Shown here in pieces: positions 10,713 to 21,072 of a stretch of DNA of 64,000 bases (position 1 is the stretch's first letter; each line of letters opens with the position of its first letter). A model generated the notes under the pieces. The model did no database searches. It was not told the origin of the DNA and saw only the letters and a program-made list of their open reading frames with translations. The DNA is taken from NCBI GenBank assembly GCA_030549205.1, contig JAUKTV010000001.1, forward strand, positions 3,100,001 to 3,164,000, given 5' to 3'. Source of the DNA: Apiosordaria backusii (Eukaryota > Ascomycota > Sordariomycetes > Sordariales > Lasiosphaeriaceae). A program made the position numbers and the translations under genes.

Positions 10713-13700
10713 ATGGTTGCGAAGGGCATCGACATGGAGGCCCTATCTCCAAGGGATGCCAACGCCCAACGGCTCCCTCGAACTGAGCTGAAGACTAAGG
10801 CCGCAGCCCAAGTTCTCAAAGCCGCAAAGGACAAGGAACACCCGCCACCACCGCCCAACAATGTCGTCGAACCCCCCAGCTCGGACCGGAAGGAGGGCAT
10901 GGTGTACGAGGTTGGCAAGGCTTTGGGCAAGGGCGGTTTTGCCATCTGCTACGAGGGGACACCGGCTGGATCCTCCAAGAAGTATGCGCTCAAGATTGTC
11001 AAGAGCCAGATGCCAACCAAGATGGAACAAAAGGTACAGTCTCTTCGACGCATTCTCTTGACATTGGGCAAAGAGCTAACATGCCTCGTCTAGTTCCAAA
11101 CCGAGCTGCAAATCCACTCCAAAATGCGACACCAGAACATTGTCCAGTTCCACCGCGCTTTCACGTTCGAGCGCTGCACCTACCTGGTCCTGGAACTCTG
11201 CCCCAATGGCTCGCTTATGGACATGGTCAAGAGGCGCAAGGGGTTGACGGAACCCGAGGTGCGCTTTTACACGGTTCAGATTGCTGGCGCCATCAAGTAC
11301 ATGCACGCCAAGGGTATCATCCACCGCGACTTGAAGATGGGCAACATCTTTCTCGACAAACACATGAACGCCAAGATCGGAGATTTCGGTTTGGCCGCTC
11401 TGCTCTTGACGGGCAAGGATATGCAGATTATGCGCCGGACAACGCTGTGTGGAACGCCCAACTACATTGCGCCTGAAATCTTGGAGAAGGGCAAGAAGGG
11501 CCACGATCACATGGTTGATATCTGGAGCTTGGGTATCATTGTCTTTGCTATGCTCACCTCGAAGCCGCCTTTTCAGTCCTCGACAACCGATGAGATTTAT
11601 CGACGTGCCAAAGATAGGGACTACGAATGGCCTGCGCCAACCACGGGGCGCCCGTTCATCAGCCAGGAAGCCAAGGACCTCGTTGCGATAATGCTGCAAG
11701 AAGCCTCTCAAAGACCGGATCCAGATACCATTGTTGGTCACCCATTCTTCACTTCCGGCTACATGCCTGGGGCATCCGAGATCACACCAAAATTGAGGGA
11801 GATCCCTCCACAAAGCCCTGCTTTTTACGAGCCCCTTTCCAACCCCAAGGCGCAAGCGATCAATCTTCGGAACGTGCAGGAAATGTGCCAAGAGTGTGGT
11901 GTCGGTCCTTGGCAGCAGTCACAGCTGGTGTTCAAGAATATCTGGCGAGAGATGGCCGAGGAGGAACATTACGGACTGACTCCTGTCATTCCTCTGGCCG
12001 AGGGTATTGTTTACCGACCATTTGACGAGGTCCGAAACGAGCAAAAGCTGCAGCGCCTGGCAGCCCAACAGCAACAGGCTACTCAACAGGTTACCCAACA
12101 GATGTCGCAGCTTTCTGTAAACTCGGACGATCTTAGTGGTCTTAGTCAGAGCAGCCAGTCCCAGAGCCAAAGAGTGCCTTCAGGTCTTCTGCGCGCGCCA
12201 CCACAGAGCTTTGCAGCCCAGCAAAGAGCCCAGCATAGGCCGGCCACCACAGCCGCCCCAGCCCCTCTTGTTCGGTCCCAGACAGTTCCCGAGCCCCTAT
12301 CAAGAACTACAACGAGCAGCCTGCGGGCAAGACCTAGGCGAGAGTTGTCTGCACCAGTATCGTCAACCGCCCAAACTACCGACGAGGCCCCCAAAACAAC
12401 TAGCCGTAGCTTACGCAGTCAAGCAACTCTATCAACAAGAAGCAAGACTACCGCCAACTTGCCTTCAGAAGACGCTGCTCCCCAAAGACAGCCGTCGGTA
12501 TCCAGGACAACCAAGCCCCAGGAAGAGATGCTCTCGCTCTTTAGCCCCACGGAGTGTCAGGAACACGTCCCGGGCACTCGGCCTGATGTTGTCTTGGATC
12601 GCCTACAGAAGTTGCAGGCTGAACTTGAAAGGGCACTCAATACCCGCACCATGGCTCTCGTGTCCACCAGGGAGCAAACACCAGCTCCTCCACAAATCGT
12701 TGTTAAGTGGGTTGATTACACCAACAAATTCGGCTTGGGGTACATTTTGAACGACGGAAGTGTTGGATGCATTCTCCGGAGCATTCCTTCTACTGAGGGT
12801 TCTAAGAGCGGTGTTTTGCCTCCGGCTTGCATGCTGGTCCACGGTGCCGAACGGCATTGCCAGCGCAAGGAGGATCCTACTTACCGGGACAGACACCAGA
12901 TTGTTCCCATGAAGGAAGGCATCTACTTTTACGAAAACAATGGCGAGGACGGTATCTCACGTGTTCGCGTCCCTCCCCAAAACTTTGCCGTACCAGTCAA
13001 CCCAGATGGCACTGTAGGGAGACTGTCGGCAGGCAAGGATATGTACGATCATCGCAAGCGGGAGAGGGTGGTGCTGTGGAAGAAATTTGCCAACTACATG
13101 ATCGCCTATGGTCGGGAAATGGAGAACCCATCTCAAGGGGAGGAGGCTAACATCCGCCCTCCTACGATCACGGACCTTGATGCTGCGCCGAATGATGTTG
13201 TCACATTCTACCAGCGCTTTGGTGATGTTGGGTGCTGGATGTTCTGTGATGGACACATGCAGTTCAACTTTCCCGACCACACCAAGATTGTGCTTGATTC
13301 CACAGGCACGTGGTGCCACTTCTGGCATCTTCCACAAGACGCCGCGAAGCGCCTGTATGAAACGGGCACTCTTGCGGAGTCGGCACTTGACGACCGGTCG
13401 GTCCTGTCTTACCCTGTTCAGACTCTCTTGAACTTCGCCACAGTTCCCAAGCAGCCAGCACCGAGGGCTGGCACTCGGAGCACTAGCACCTCTTCCCGAC
13501 GCCGGCCCGAGATCAGCCCTGAGCTTCAAGGCATCCCGGCGGCGAATCTCTTCCGCCAGAAGATTGAGTTCATCCGTGATATCATTAGGGAATGGAATGG
13601 CAACGGTGGAATTGGCAACAGTGACATGAGCAGGGAAAGGAGGCTGCGATGGACGGGCATGCGCGAGACGAAGAATGTGCAGATTCCTGCGAAGCATGTT

Positions 13701-13808
13701 TGGGTGTCGATTGGTGCTAGATGGGGTGATGAGCGGTTGTCAGCTTATGTTGACCCGAGGAAGCCGCATGAGATTGGGCCTGATATTGACGAGACCAAGA
13801 AGCGGTGA
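10713..13808 (+). CDS. cdc5: Polo-like serine/threonine kinase
   Basis: Two exons, 10713-11033 and 11094-13808, encode 1011 aa. The 60-nt intron interrupts the kinase N-lobe (AAG|GTACAG to TCTAG|TTCC, phase 0). Polo kinases drive mitotic entry, spindle function, septation and exit. The glycine-rich loop LGKGGFA (about residues 71-77), the lysine in YALKIV (94), HRDLKMGN, DFGLAA and the activation segment RRTTLCGTPNYIAPE are all present. A long Gln/Ser/Pro-rich linker follows (about 12030-12540). Two polo boxes come next: WVDYTNKFGLGYILNDGSVG (about 12710-12770) and VVTFYQRFGDVGCWMFCDGH (about 13197-13256). The length is above yeast Cdc5 (705 aa), mainly because of the linker and C-terminal tail. 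The LGKGGFA loop is the polo-type variant. The ATG at 10713 is the first in frame. Another Met codon (10734) lies seven codons in. Confidence 0.95.
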
Positions 13809-14666
13809 TCAAGGGGGAGTAGCAGAATGGACCAGTGAGGCATTGTTTACGAACGATAAAATGGGGGATGGCTAGAGGATGAGCATTTACCTTCGTTTTT
13901 TTGGCGTTGGGGGTGTTTGACAGCATGGTGTAAACTTGTGGTTGTATATATTATAAGAACGCCTGGTGCTGGGGTGGTTGGGCGTGGGCGACGATGTCAC
14001 GACTCCGTTTTTTTTGTCTGGATTGGCGTTTGTTTGATTATATCTTTGTTTTGGAATCAGGAGTGTGGGAAGTGGCTTGTCTGTCGTTTCCTTGAGGGAA
14101 TTCGGTTTTCTTACTACCTACTGCAAATTATTAGTTTGGTATGACTTTTGAGTTTTATCATGGCCTGGCATGAGTGTGTGGAAGTAATAGCATTCATTTG
14201 TCTTGGATTTGTTGTGGCACCAAGTACCTGCTCAAGTTGATGTGTTTTGTTTGCTACCATGGCAACTTGAACTTTCACGATCTCTTCGAGACCAAGGCGT
14301 CGGTCATGACTTATTACATGGTCTCCAACATTCTAGATTAGGTAGTTATGTGCGCAAAGCTGCTCAGCACTCACAATTCTCTTGTGCCTGGTCATCGACG
14401 ATATCAATATCAATTTGGTCAGAATAATATCTCGCTGAAGAGAAAAAGAGAGAAGATATTTGTGAGGAAAATGCAGCAATCATTATCATAACCCAAGACA
14501 ACCCAGCCCAACAAGAAATCCAACCGATACCCAGTCCAATGTAAGTAAAACAGAAAGACGAAAGTCCGACCCAAAGCAAATGCACTTCCGTGCCCATTCT
14601 CCATGTCCCATCCACCCATAAAAACAAGCTGCCCACCACCCAGCAAGAATACACAATCGTAATCAC
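13809..14666. other. 3' flanks of convergent genes
   Basis: An 858-nt spacer between the tail of the polo kinase (+) and the tail of the low-complexity gene (-). It is rich in T on the plus strand, as expected of 3' UTR. No coding signal, RNA gene or repeat is evident. Confidence 0.5.
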
Positions 14667-16640
14667 TCACAGCGGCACTCCTCCTCCCTCTTCACTCCCC
14701 TGCTGCGCACCCTGCTGGCCACGCCCACGCCCACCATTAACCTGGAAATCCCACCACCCAAACTCCAACCCCTCAATCGTGTCGATCGCCTCCCAGTCTT
14801 CAAGGACTTCGCAAAGGAGGATGGCAGCGTCGGCGATTTTGTCGAATTGGAATTGTGGTGAGTCTTCTTCCTCCCCTGACACTTCTGTCGGGGTGTTTTC
14901 TTGATGAGTTTCGGGGCTTTGATTGTTGGGGGTGAGGACTGCGGATAGGTCTAAAAGGAGGGCCATGTCTTGCAGTGTGGCCCTTTTCTGCTCGAGGGAG
15001 ATGGCGGGGGGTTGGTGGTAGTGGTGGTGGTGGTGGTGGGGGAGGGAGCGCTGCCAGAGGATGGAGGAGATGCGGTGGAGGTTTTTTTCTAGTTTGGTTT
15101 CGTGAGTGCAATGGTTTTGTGGCTCGGAGTAGGTATTATGATGGGCGGAACCAAAAGGGAGGCGGTGTTTTGCTAGGGCGAGGTGGAGGTCTGCGTCAAC
15201 TGAGGTTGTGGTGGAAGAGGAGGGGGAGGGGGAGTCGGTCATGGTTGTGTCGAGGTCGAGGTCGATGTCGATGTCGATGTCGATGTCGAGGTCGAGGTCG
15301 AGGTTAAGATCAGAGTCAGAATCCAGCTCCATGTCATGATCGCCACCGCTGGCTCTGTCGTCGTCATCGGCATGCTTCATGTAACCACCACCAGCGTGAG
15401 GCCATGGTCCGTTGGCACAGGAAAAGACTTCATCTTCTTCCCGAATGAATTTGCTCGTTGGCGGCTCCGTAGTCGATGGCTTTGGAGGTTTCGTTTTCAT
15501 TTGGGATGACATCCAACCATAGGAGAAGGGTTGGTTGGTTCCTCTGTTTAGGGGGGTGGGGATGGGGCGGTTGTTCTTGAGACTGGAGCTGGAGCTGGAG
15601 CTGGAGCTGGAGCTGGAGCTGGAAATGACACTGCCGTCACTTTCGTTCTTGCTGCTGCCTATCCTCGCCGCTCTGGCGATGGTGGCACCCAACATAGAAG
15701 GACGTGCAGGAGGAGGACGAATGACAATCTTCTGAGGAGACATCTTCTTGACTTTGTCTTTCTGATATGCCACGGCCATTTCTCGCTGTCTTTCTCGATC
15801 TCTTGCCATGGCCCTTTCTCTCTCTCTTTTAACAGCCTGGTCTCTTTCTCTCTTCATGGCCGTCTCTCTTTGACGACGGCGACGACGATGCTTTTTGCGC
15901 TGCTCGACGACATACCCCCTGATGAACTTCTCCGTTGCTGTGAGACAGATGTGTTGGATCTCAAAGATGAGATCAGATTGGCTTGGCTCTGGGGTCGGGG
16001 AGGGTGCGCATGTGCACAACGATACCGTTGCGCTGCTGGCTGGGGAGGCTGGACAGCAAGAGGGAGAGGGGTGGTGATCAACATCAGGGCAAGGGGGAGG
16101 GAAGCTGGGTGATACAGCCAAACGCTTGGGGTAGTGGTCCCCCTCGTGGTGGTCTTCCATGGTGGTGGGGAGGCTAGAGATGTCGTAGCCCATTAGCTGA
16201 GGAGGGTAGTTGGTGTCGACAGTTCGTATGGGGATGTGCTGTTGCGTCTGCGGCTGCTGCTGCTGGTGTTCAGAAGCCGGAAGCTGGTGTGGTAGACTCA
16301 ATGGACTGACGGATCCAGCTTTGTGATTGCGCAGCAGGTTGGTATTCTCGTCTTCTTCGCCTGAGTAAGAATCAGGCAGCTCGATGACCCGCGGACCTGG
16401 AGGGCTTAGACAGCGAGGTTTGGGTCGCCAGTTGATTGTGCTGAAGATGACCGGACCAGTGGTAGGCTGGATTTCGCATACACGAGGGAGAACTTCTGAT
16501 GATATCCCGCCATCATCTTCGTCAGCGTCATACGGATCAGCTGCCACGGTGATGCAGTCCAATATCACAGCAGAGTCAGAGTCTCTGGGAGTGTAGATGA
16601 ATTCGCTGGGCAGCAGCTCTTGAGGTTTGCTGGCGCTCAT
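14667..16640 (-). CDS. Low-complexity hypothetical protein
   Basis: A single exon of 657 aa, starting at MSASKPQELLPSEF (16640). The longer open frame reaching 16802 looks like 5' UTR. I do not recognise the family. The N-terminal third is acidic and Pro/His-rich. The middle holds a strongly basic helix of Arg/Glu/Lys repeats (about 15900-15740, for example KRERERAMARDRERQREMA). A run of 14 Ser follows (near 15580-15625, CTGGAG repeats on +), then an Asp/Leu/Ile hexanucleotide tract (15250-15305) and a His run (near 15010-15040). The C-terminal 100 residues are the most ordinary (DKIADAAILLCEVLEDWEAIDTIEGLEFGWW) and may be a small folded helical segment. Codon pattern and length support a real gene. 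Function is unknown; a nuclear role would be a guess from composition. Confidence 0.65.
   Translation of the reverse strand: MSASKPQELLPSEFIYTPRDSDSAVILDCITVAADPYDADEDDGGISSEVLPRVCEIQPTTGPVIFSTINWRPKPRCLSPPGPRVIELPDSYSGEEDENTNLLRNHKAGSVSPLSLPHQLPASEHQQQQPQTQQHIPIRTVDTNYPPQLMGYDISSLPTTMEDHHEGDHYPKRLAVSPSFPPPCPDVDHHPSPSCCPASPASSATVSLCTCAPSPTPEPSQSDLIFEIQHICLTATEKFIRGYVVEQRKKHRRRRRQRETAMKRERDQAVKRERERAMARDRERQREMAVAYQKDKVKKMSPQKIVIRPPPARPSMLGATIARAARIGSSKNESDGSVISSSSSSSSSSSSSSLKNNRPIPTPLNRGTNQPFSYGWMSSQMKTKPPKPSTTEPPTSKFIREEDEVFSCANGPWPHAGGGYMKHADDDDRASGGDHDMELDSDSDLNLDLDLDIDIDIDIDLDLDTTMTDSPSPSSSTTTSVDADLHLALAKHRLPFGSAHHNTYSEPQNHCTHETKLEKNLHRISSILWQRSLPHHHHHHYHQPPAISLEQKRATLQDMALLLDLSAVLTPNNQSPETHQENTPTEVSGEEEDSPQFQFDKIADAAILLCEVLEDWEAIDTIEGLEFGWWDFQVNGGRGRGQQGAQQGSEEGGGVPL
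15250..15305. repeat. Hexanucleotide coding microsatellite (GAGGTC/GATGTC)
   Basis: About nine copies of a 6-bp unit, GAGGTC alternating with GATGTC, inside the low-complexity gene. On the coding strand it gives alternating Asp and Leu/Ile. Because the unit is a multiple of three, length changes would keep frame. Confidence 0.85.
15583..15622. repeat. Hexanucleotide coding microsatellite (CTGGAG)
   Basis: Six to seven tandem CTGGAG units inside the low-complexity gene, encoding part of a 14-residue Ser run on the minus strand. Confidence 0.85.
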
Positions 16641-16923
16641 GTTGTAGAGATGCCACCAGGAGAAGAAAGAAGAGATGGGAAGGAATGATTGAGATGGTTT
16701 GGAAATTCTCTTGAGATCACCCAACGTTCTTATTCTTATAATAACCAAAGTTCTAAAGACAAGGGACCTTGAAGGCTTCAACAAGTACCTTTGAGCTACC
16801 AATCGGGTTCATGCGCGCTTCCACCAGTTCACGCAGGTTACCCTAAAGACGAGGTCAAGTGCGTGTCTCAGACGGCAACATTACTGTGATTCCGATTGGA
16901 GGTCTTTCTATATCATCTATCAT

Positions 16924-18124
16924 TTACACGTTCCAAATGACAAGGCGCCCGTCCACTCCGCTTGCTGTAGACTGTTGTTAGTAAATGTGATAGATGACAG
17001 AATCCTAACAAGACTTACAACTAAACTTGGTCACTGCATCTCCAGAAGATTCGTAGGGACGCAGCATTGTGACAGTGTTTTGATGCACTGTCTTGAGCTG
17101 CGTGTCGTCTTTGACCTTGCCCTTCAGATCCATTTGCTTGAACATGTTGAGCGCAGACTCTTCCCGGGCATCACCCAGACCGGGGCGGCTCTTGGCCTCA
17201 ACTGTCCCGCTCAGCTGCCAGCCATTGACGCCGCCCTTGAACCGGAACGCCTCGCAGTCATACCCGGCAGCAATAATCTCGGCCTCTCCATTCCAGATCA
17301 AGCTCATAAAGGGGAGCAACTGGGTGTTGATGGTGACAACAGCCTTGGGTGGCTGCTCAGGGGCGCTCGGATACACGACAGTAATGCTGCTGTCGTGCGC
17401 AGCAAAGGCGAGAGCATCGCCGCTGGGGGAGAAAGCAAGAGAGTGGATCCAACCAGCCGAGTTGTTCAAATACTCGCCACAGATAGTGTTGAAGGGCAGT
17501 CTCTCACCCCAGGCAGTGGGCTCGGGCCTGGCGTCGACACCCTTGATGAAGCTGGACAAGACACGGGCATGCGCATCGGTTGAGCCAGCAGCAAGAAGGA
17601 CCGAGTTGGGATGCCAGGCGACAGTGGTGATGGTGCTGCGAATCGGCTTCTTCAAGTGCTTCGAGACCCACCAGTCGTTTTCCTCCTCGAAATAGCAGAT
17701 TGCGATCAGTCTGTCTCCAGATCCAACCGCAAACTTGGTCTCGTTCGGTGACCAGCGCACAAAGGTGGCGGCGCGGTTGATGCGCAAGAGGACGAGGGTC
17801 GGCTTGTAGCCTTGAGGGGTAGGCTCCCACACGAGGGCATTGCGGTCTAGGTATGACAGGTCAGTCGAAGCCGTTGCCGTGAATTTGTTCGGTAAACTTG
17901 CCCTGAGAGCAGGTAACAATGCGACCCGAGTTGGGGGCAATATCGACGCTGGTCACGGTCTTGTCGTGGCCCTTGAGCTCATCCTTGAGCTTGAAGCTAT
18001 TCCCGACCCTTCCGTAGAGCTCGACAGCGGTGTCCCGCGCAATGGCCAGCGTTTGGCGGTCAGCCGAGAACGAGTGGTCCGCGATGGGATTGTGGAAGAG
18101 GTGGTGAACTTCGGGGGCCGACAT
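16924..18124 (-). CDS. arc40: ARPC1/Arc40, WD40 subunit of the Arp2/3 complex
   Basis: Three exons, 18124-17902, 17846-17019 and 16964-16924, encode 363 aa. The complex nucleates branched actin filaments, chiefly at endocytic sites. The protein starts MSAPEVHHLFHNPIADHSF and carries WD40 blades throughout (VTSVDIAPNSGRIVTCSQ, ATFVRWSPNETKFAVGSG, ITTVAWHPNSVLLAAGSTD, IHSLAFSPSGDALAFAAHD). The last 13 codons lie in a tiny exon ending SGVDGRLVIWNV, the expected final blade. Intron 1 only restores the conserved CSQDRN junction if its donor is GC (G|GCAAGT) with acceptor CCTAG, so it is a GC-AG intron. Intron 2 has a GTAAGT donor and TACAG acceptor. Length fits the family. The gene is divergent from the RRM gene, with 362 bp between start codons. 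Confidence 0.93.
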
Positions 18125-18486
18125 GATGATGATGTTGCTGCGGTAGGAGTAGCTCTCTACTACCGCTCGAATTGGTGAAGATGGTGCTGGAGTTGGTTAA
18201 GTGATGGTGGAGTTGAGCAGTATCAGGGGAAGTGGCAGGGAGGAGCTGTTGCGTAACTTGTGGGGCAGACGGATGAGGCGCTCTGACCACTGGCTAGCAA
18301 GACGCCTTGGGGTGGCGCGTGGGATTTGGTGTTTGGCGTTCGGCGTCTCCAAATTTCAGGTCACCTCCAGCACCAGCGTTAACAGCGACAACACCATCAG
18401 CGCCCCCGACACCCACGAATCGCGATCTGTTTGTGTCAATTGAAGCGAGACCGATACCTGTGTTGTTACAAAAGCCAACACCAACG
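18125..18486. promoter_or_regulatory. Bidirectional promoter, ARPC1 / U2B''-like
   Basis: 362 bp separate the two divergent start codons, so the two promoters must share this interval. It is moderately GC-rich with no clear TATA box. No specific site could be assigned. Confidence 0.5.
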
Positions 18487-19144
18487 ATGGCCACACGCGC
18501 ACTCCCTCCTGGCCTTCCAGCCAAGGTCGCCTCGGTGCCACCAAACCAGACCCTCTATGTCACAAATCTCCCATCCAACAAGATCCAGAAAGAAGACCTG
18601 CGGACAGCTCTGTATATGCTATTCTCGACATACGGCGCCGTGCTGGATGTGGTGGCGCTTAAGACCATGAAGATGCGTGGTCAGGCTCATATCGTGTATA
18701 AGGATATTCAAACAGCAACCCAGGCTATGCGGTCATTGAATGGGTTTGAGTTTTTTGGGCGGGAGCTGGTAGGTGTCTCTTTTCCGGCATGGCTGAATAT
18801 CTGTTAACGATGGACAGAAAATCTCGTATGCCAAGTCCAAGTCCAATATCATCGCCAAACTCGATGGCACCTTCAAACCCCCTGCGGCCTCGACGGCAGC
18901 CCAGGTCGAGGTTACCGACCTTCAGCAGAGCATTTTCAACGCTCCTTTGCCGGGGGCTTCCACAACTGTGCCCTCCCGCGGCCTTCCACCTAAGCCATCC
19001 GCACCCGACCATGCCATGCCTGATGCTGGGACTGCCGAGAGCCGCGGAACGAAACGGCCAAGAGAAGAGGAGGAGCAGAAACAGGAAGAAGAGAGCGATT
19101 CGGATGTTGCCATGGAGGTGGAAGATGATAGTGACGATGAATGA
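18487..19144 (+). CDS. msl1: U2B''/U1A-type RRM protein of the spliceosome
   Basis: Two exons, 18487-18768 and 18818-19144, encode 202 aa. The 49-nt intron has a GTAGGT donor and GACAG acceptor, phase 0. The protein has one RRM: RNP2 is TLYVTNLP (about residues 22-29) and RNP1 is RGQAHIVYKD (about 63-72), the pattern of the U1A/U2B''/SNF family that binds a U1 or U2 snRNA loop. The motif KISYAKSKSNIIAKLDGTF directly after the intron is characteristic of the RRM end in this family. The C-terminus is acidic (EEEEQKQEEESDSDVAMEVEDDSDDE) and there is no second RRM. This fits fungal U2B'' (Msl1) better than full-length U1A, but the two are not separable by eye. Confidence 0.87.
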
Positions 19145-19202
19145 TACCCACCAGATTGGCATACAGCGAGGATACTTCGAGGCAAGACTCCTCGAGCTCG
19201 GC

Positions 19203-20072
19203 CTACTGCGATTCGATTGCCATTTCCGACGGAACCCAGAGGCCGACGCAACCCCCTACAAGGCCCAGCCATACCATGAGATAATCCTCTTTGGAGCAGT
19301 CAAAGGTTGACATTGCTTCGCCGAGAAGACAAGGATGTATAAAGAAACTGGGGAGCCCTGTGACTGGGTGATGCTGCAGAATGGTTTGTGTTAGTCTAGG
19401 ACCTTTCGATCAGATGCAGAATCGCCTAGTTAACCATATTTTTGACAGCAAAATGAAAAAGACATACGTCGGCCGAGATGCCACCAATTCCCCCAGCACT
19501 GCGGAGTCCATCTTTGTACTGGTCAGGTACGAGTCGTCTGAAAACAGTGTCGATGTTGAAAGCTTGCTCGTCGAAAGGGAGATTGTGTAGACTGAACCAA
19601 AGACAGGGCGCTTGGTATGTTGGGTGGAGATGTATCTCATACATGACTTGCCCAGCATTGGCGGTTGATATTGGCTTCTTGTGCAACACAGCCTGGGATA
19701 GTGTGAGTATAGATATGGTGTCAAAGCTGTGACACGTACCTCATCAGCGTCCTCGGCTTCCATCATTTTGCTATCTATCATATCGTCGACTTTGGCAGGA
19801 TTGCTGCTTTGAAATGATAGAGTGTCAAAGATGTTTGATAGGTCTCCATCGTCTAGTTCCCCTTCGAGCGGTCGAACTATCTGGATGTATGTGCTGTATT
19901 CTGGTCCCAGTCCAAAAGCTGTGTTGAGTGCAGTACATGCTCTGAGTTTCCATTTTCTCCGTACAGGACCCAAGGTGGCTTGGCAGTATCTCCTGTCCAG
20001 GTGGTGGCAGGCTTCGGCAAACTCTTCGCCTGTGAGAAAGGGGTAGTTTTTGAACTCGGATGATTTTTTCAT
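19203..20072 (-). CDS. atg10: Atg10, E2-like enzyme for Atg12 conjugation
   Basis: Three exons, 20072-19740, 19692-19468 and 19373-19203, encode 242 aa. Both introns are in phase 0: GTACGT to CCCAG, and GTATGT to TGCAG. Atg10 transfers Atg12 to Atg5 during autophagosome formation. The opening (SSEFKNYPFLTGEEFAEACH), the block YEIHLHPTYQAPCLWFSL, FNIDTVFRRLVPDQYKDGL, and IHPC with its cysteine at about residue 201 (catalytic thioester site) are the family hallmarks. The final WLGLVGGCVGLWVP segment is also typical. Length agrees with filamentous-fungal Atg10. The gene is tail-to-tail with the RRM gene, with only 58 nt between stop codons, so their 3' UTRs probably overlap. Confidence 0.92.
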
Positions 20073-21072
20073 GGTGTATCTGCTGGGATTTCTGGCTCAA
20101 ACTTGTACGAATCTTGAAATCTTGTTTCAGAAGGTATCGATGGAGAGACTGGTGATATTCAAAGACTCCGTTCATCGATTTGATGCGAGCGGGAACAGCA
20201 AATCATGCCCAATGACTTAAACCTAATTGGGGCAAACCGTAGCCTCATTCACCAGACAAGAGCAAGGCGATTAGATAAGCCTTCTATCACTTACACTCAC
20301 TCAGGCCTTGGACAATGAACGGCGTTCGCCACGAATGCTACAATACGCGTACCCAAGAAATACAAATGCTTGGGCTTATTTTGGCACTCCATACCAAGTT
20401 CCCATTGCTATTATTGCTGTTTTCGTGAGGCACGTTTCTGACAAACATTTGCTTGGCATTTAGTAATGAGTCCTCCAGAGATTACGAACACATTTCACTG
20501 CAAAAACAGAAACCATGGAACATATAGAGACAGAGATTTGAAAAACAAGTAAACAACAGTATCACCACTTCTGTCAACAATACAAAGTGACGGTATCGGC
20601 TGCCGGCATCTCATAGCTGTCCTTTTCAGACGCCAAGACCCGGCGCACCGATCAACCGCCCCCGATCTGTCGTTGAAACCCCACATGCAGCGGCGCATGC
20701 TACCACAAGAATGCCGCCGGTGTCTCGAGCTGCAGCCAATTGACTTTGCTGGCATCTTTATAATCCAGTGTTTCCTCTCCGTCAGCGCATTCCTGCCAGT
20801 GTCGGCTGTCTGACCGGGGAAAGAGCCACATTGCTGGCCAGCAAGAAGAAGAAGAAGAAGAAGAAGACGGGGCGAAGGTTGTATTGAATTTGTCTCTCTT
20901 GCTCTTGTACATACTTGCTCCCTACCTATGTACATGCATCTTGTCATCTTTTCTTTCCCAAAAGCCTGAGCACCGCACCGCATCTAAAACCAACGGCACC
21001 CATTTATAGCAACCGCCACCACCACCACCCAACCGCCACGCTATCACAACCAGAAAGTCGGTTGATTTGCCG
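20073..21072. promoter_or_regulatory. Divergent intergenic region, ATG10 / GH47
   Basis: A 1-kb spacer between head-to-head genes. It carries a short AAG microsatellite (about 20847-20868) and many overlapping short open frames of no evident meaning. It should hold both promoters. Confidence 0.5.

Noticed and set aside
11076..11891. 271-codon open frame antisense to the polo kinase
   Set aside because: It lies fully opposite a conserved kinase domain, has no domain itself and follows from codon bias of the sense strand.
12957..13697. 246-codon open frame antisense to the polo boxes
   Set aside because: Shadow of the polo-box exon; no start context or domain.
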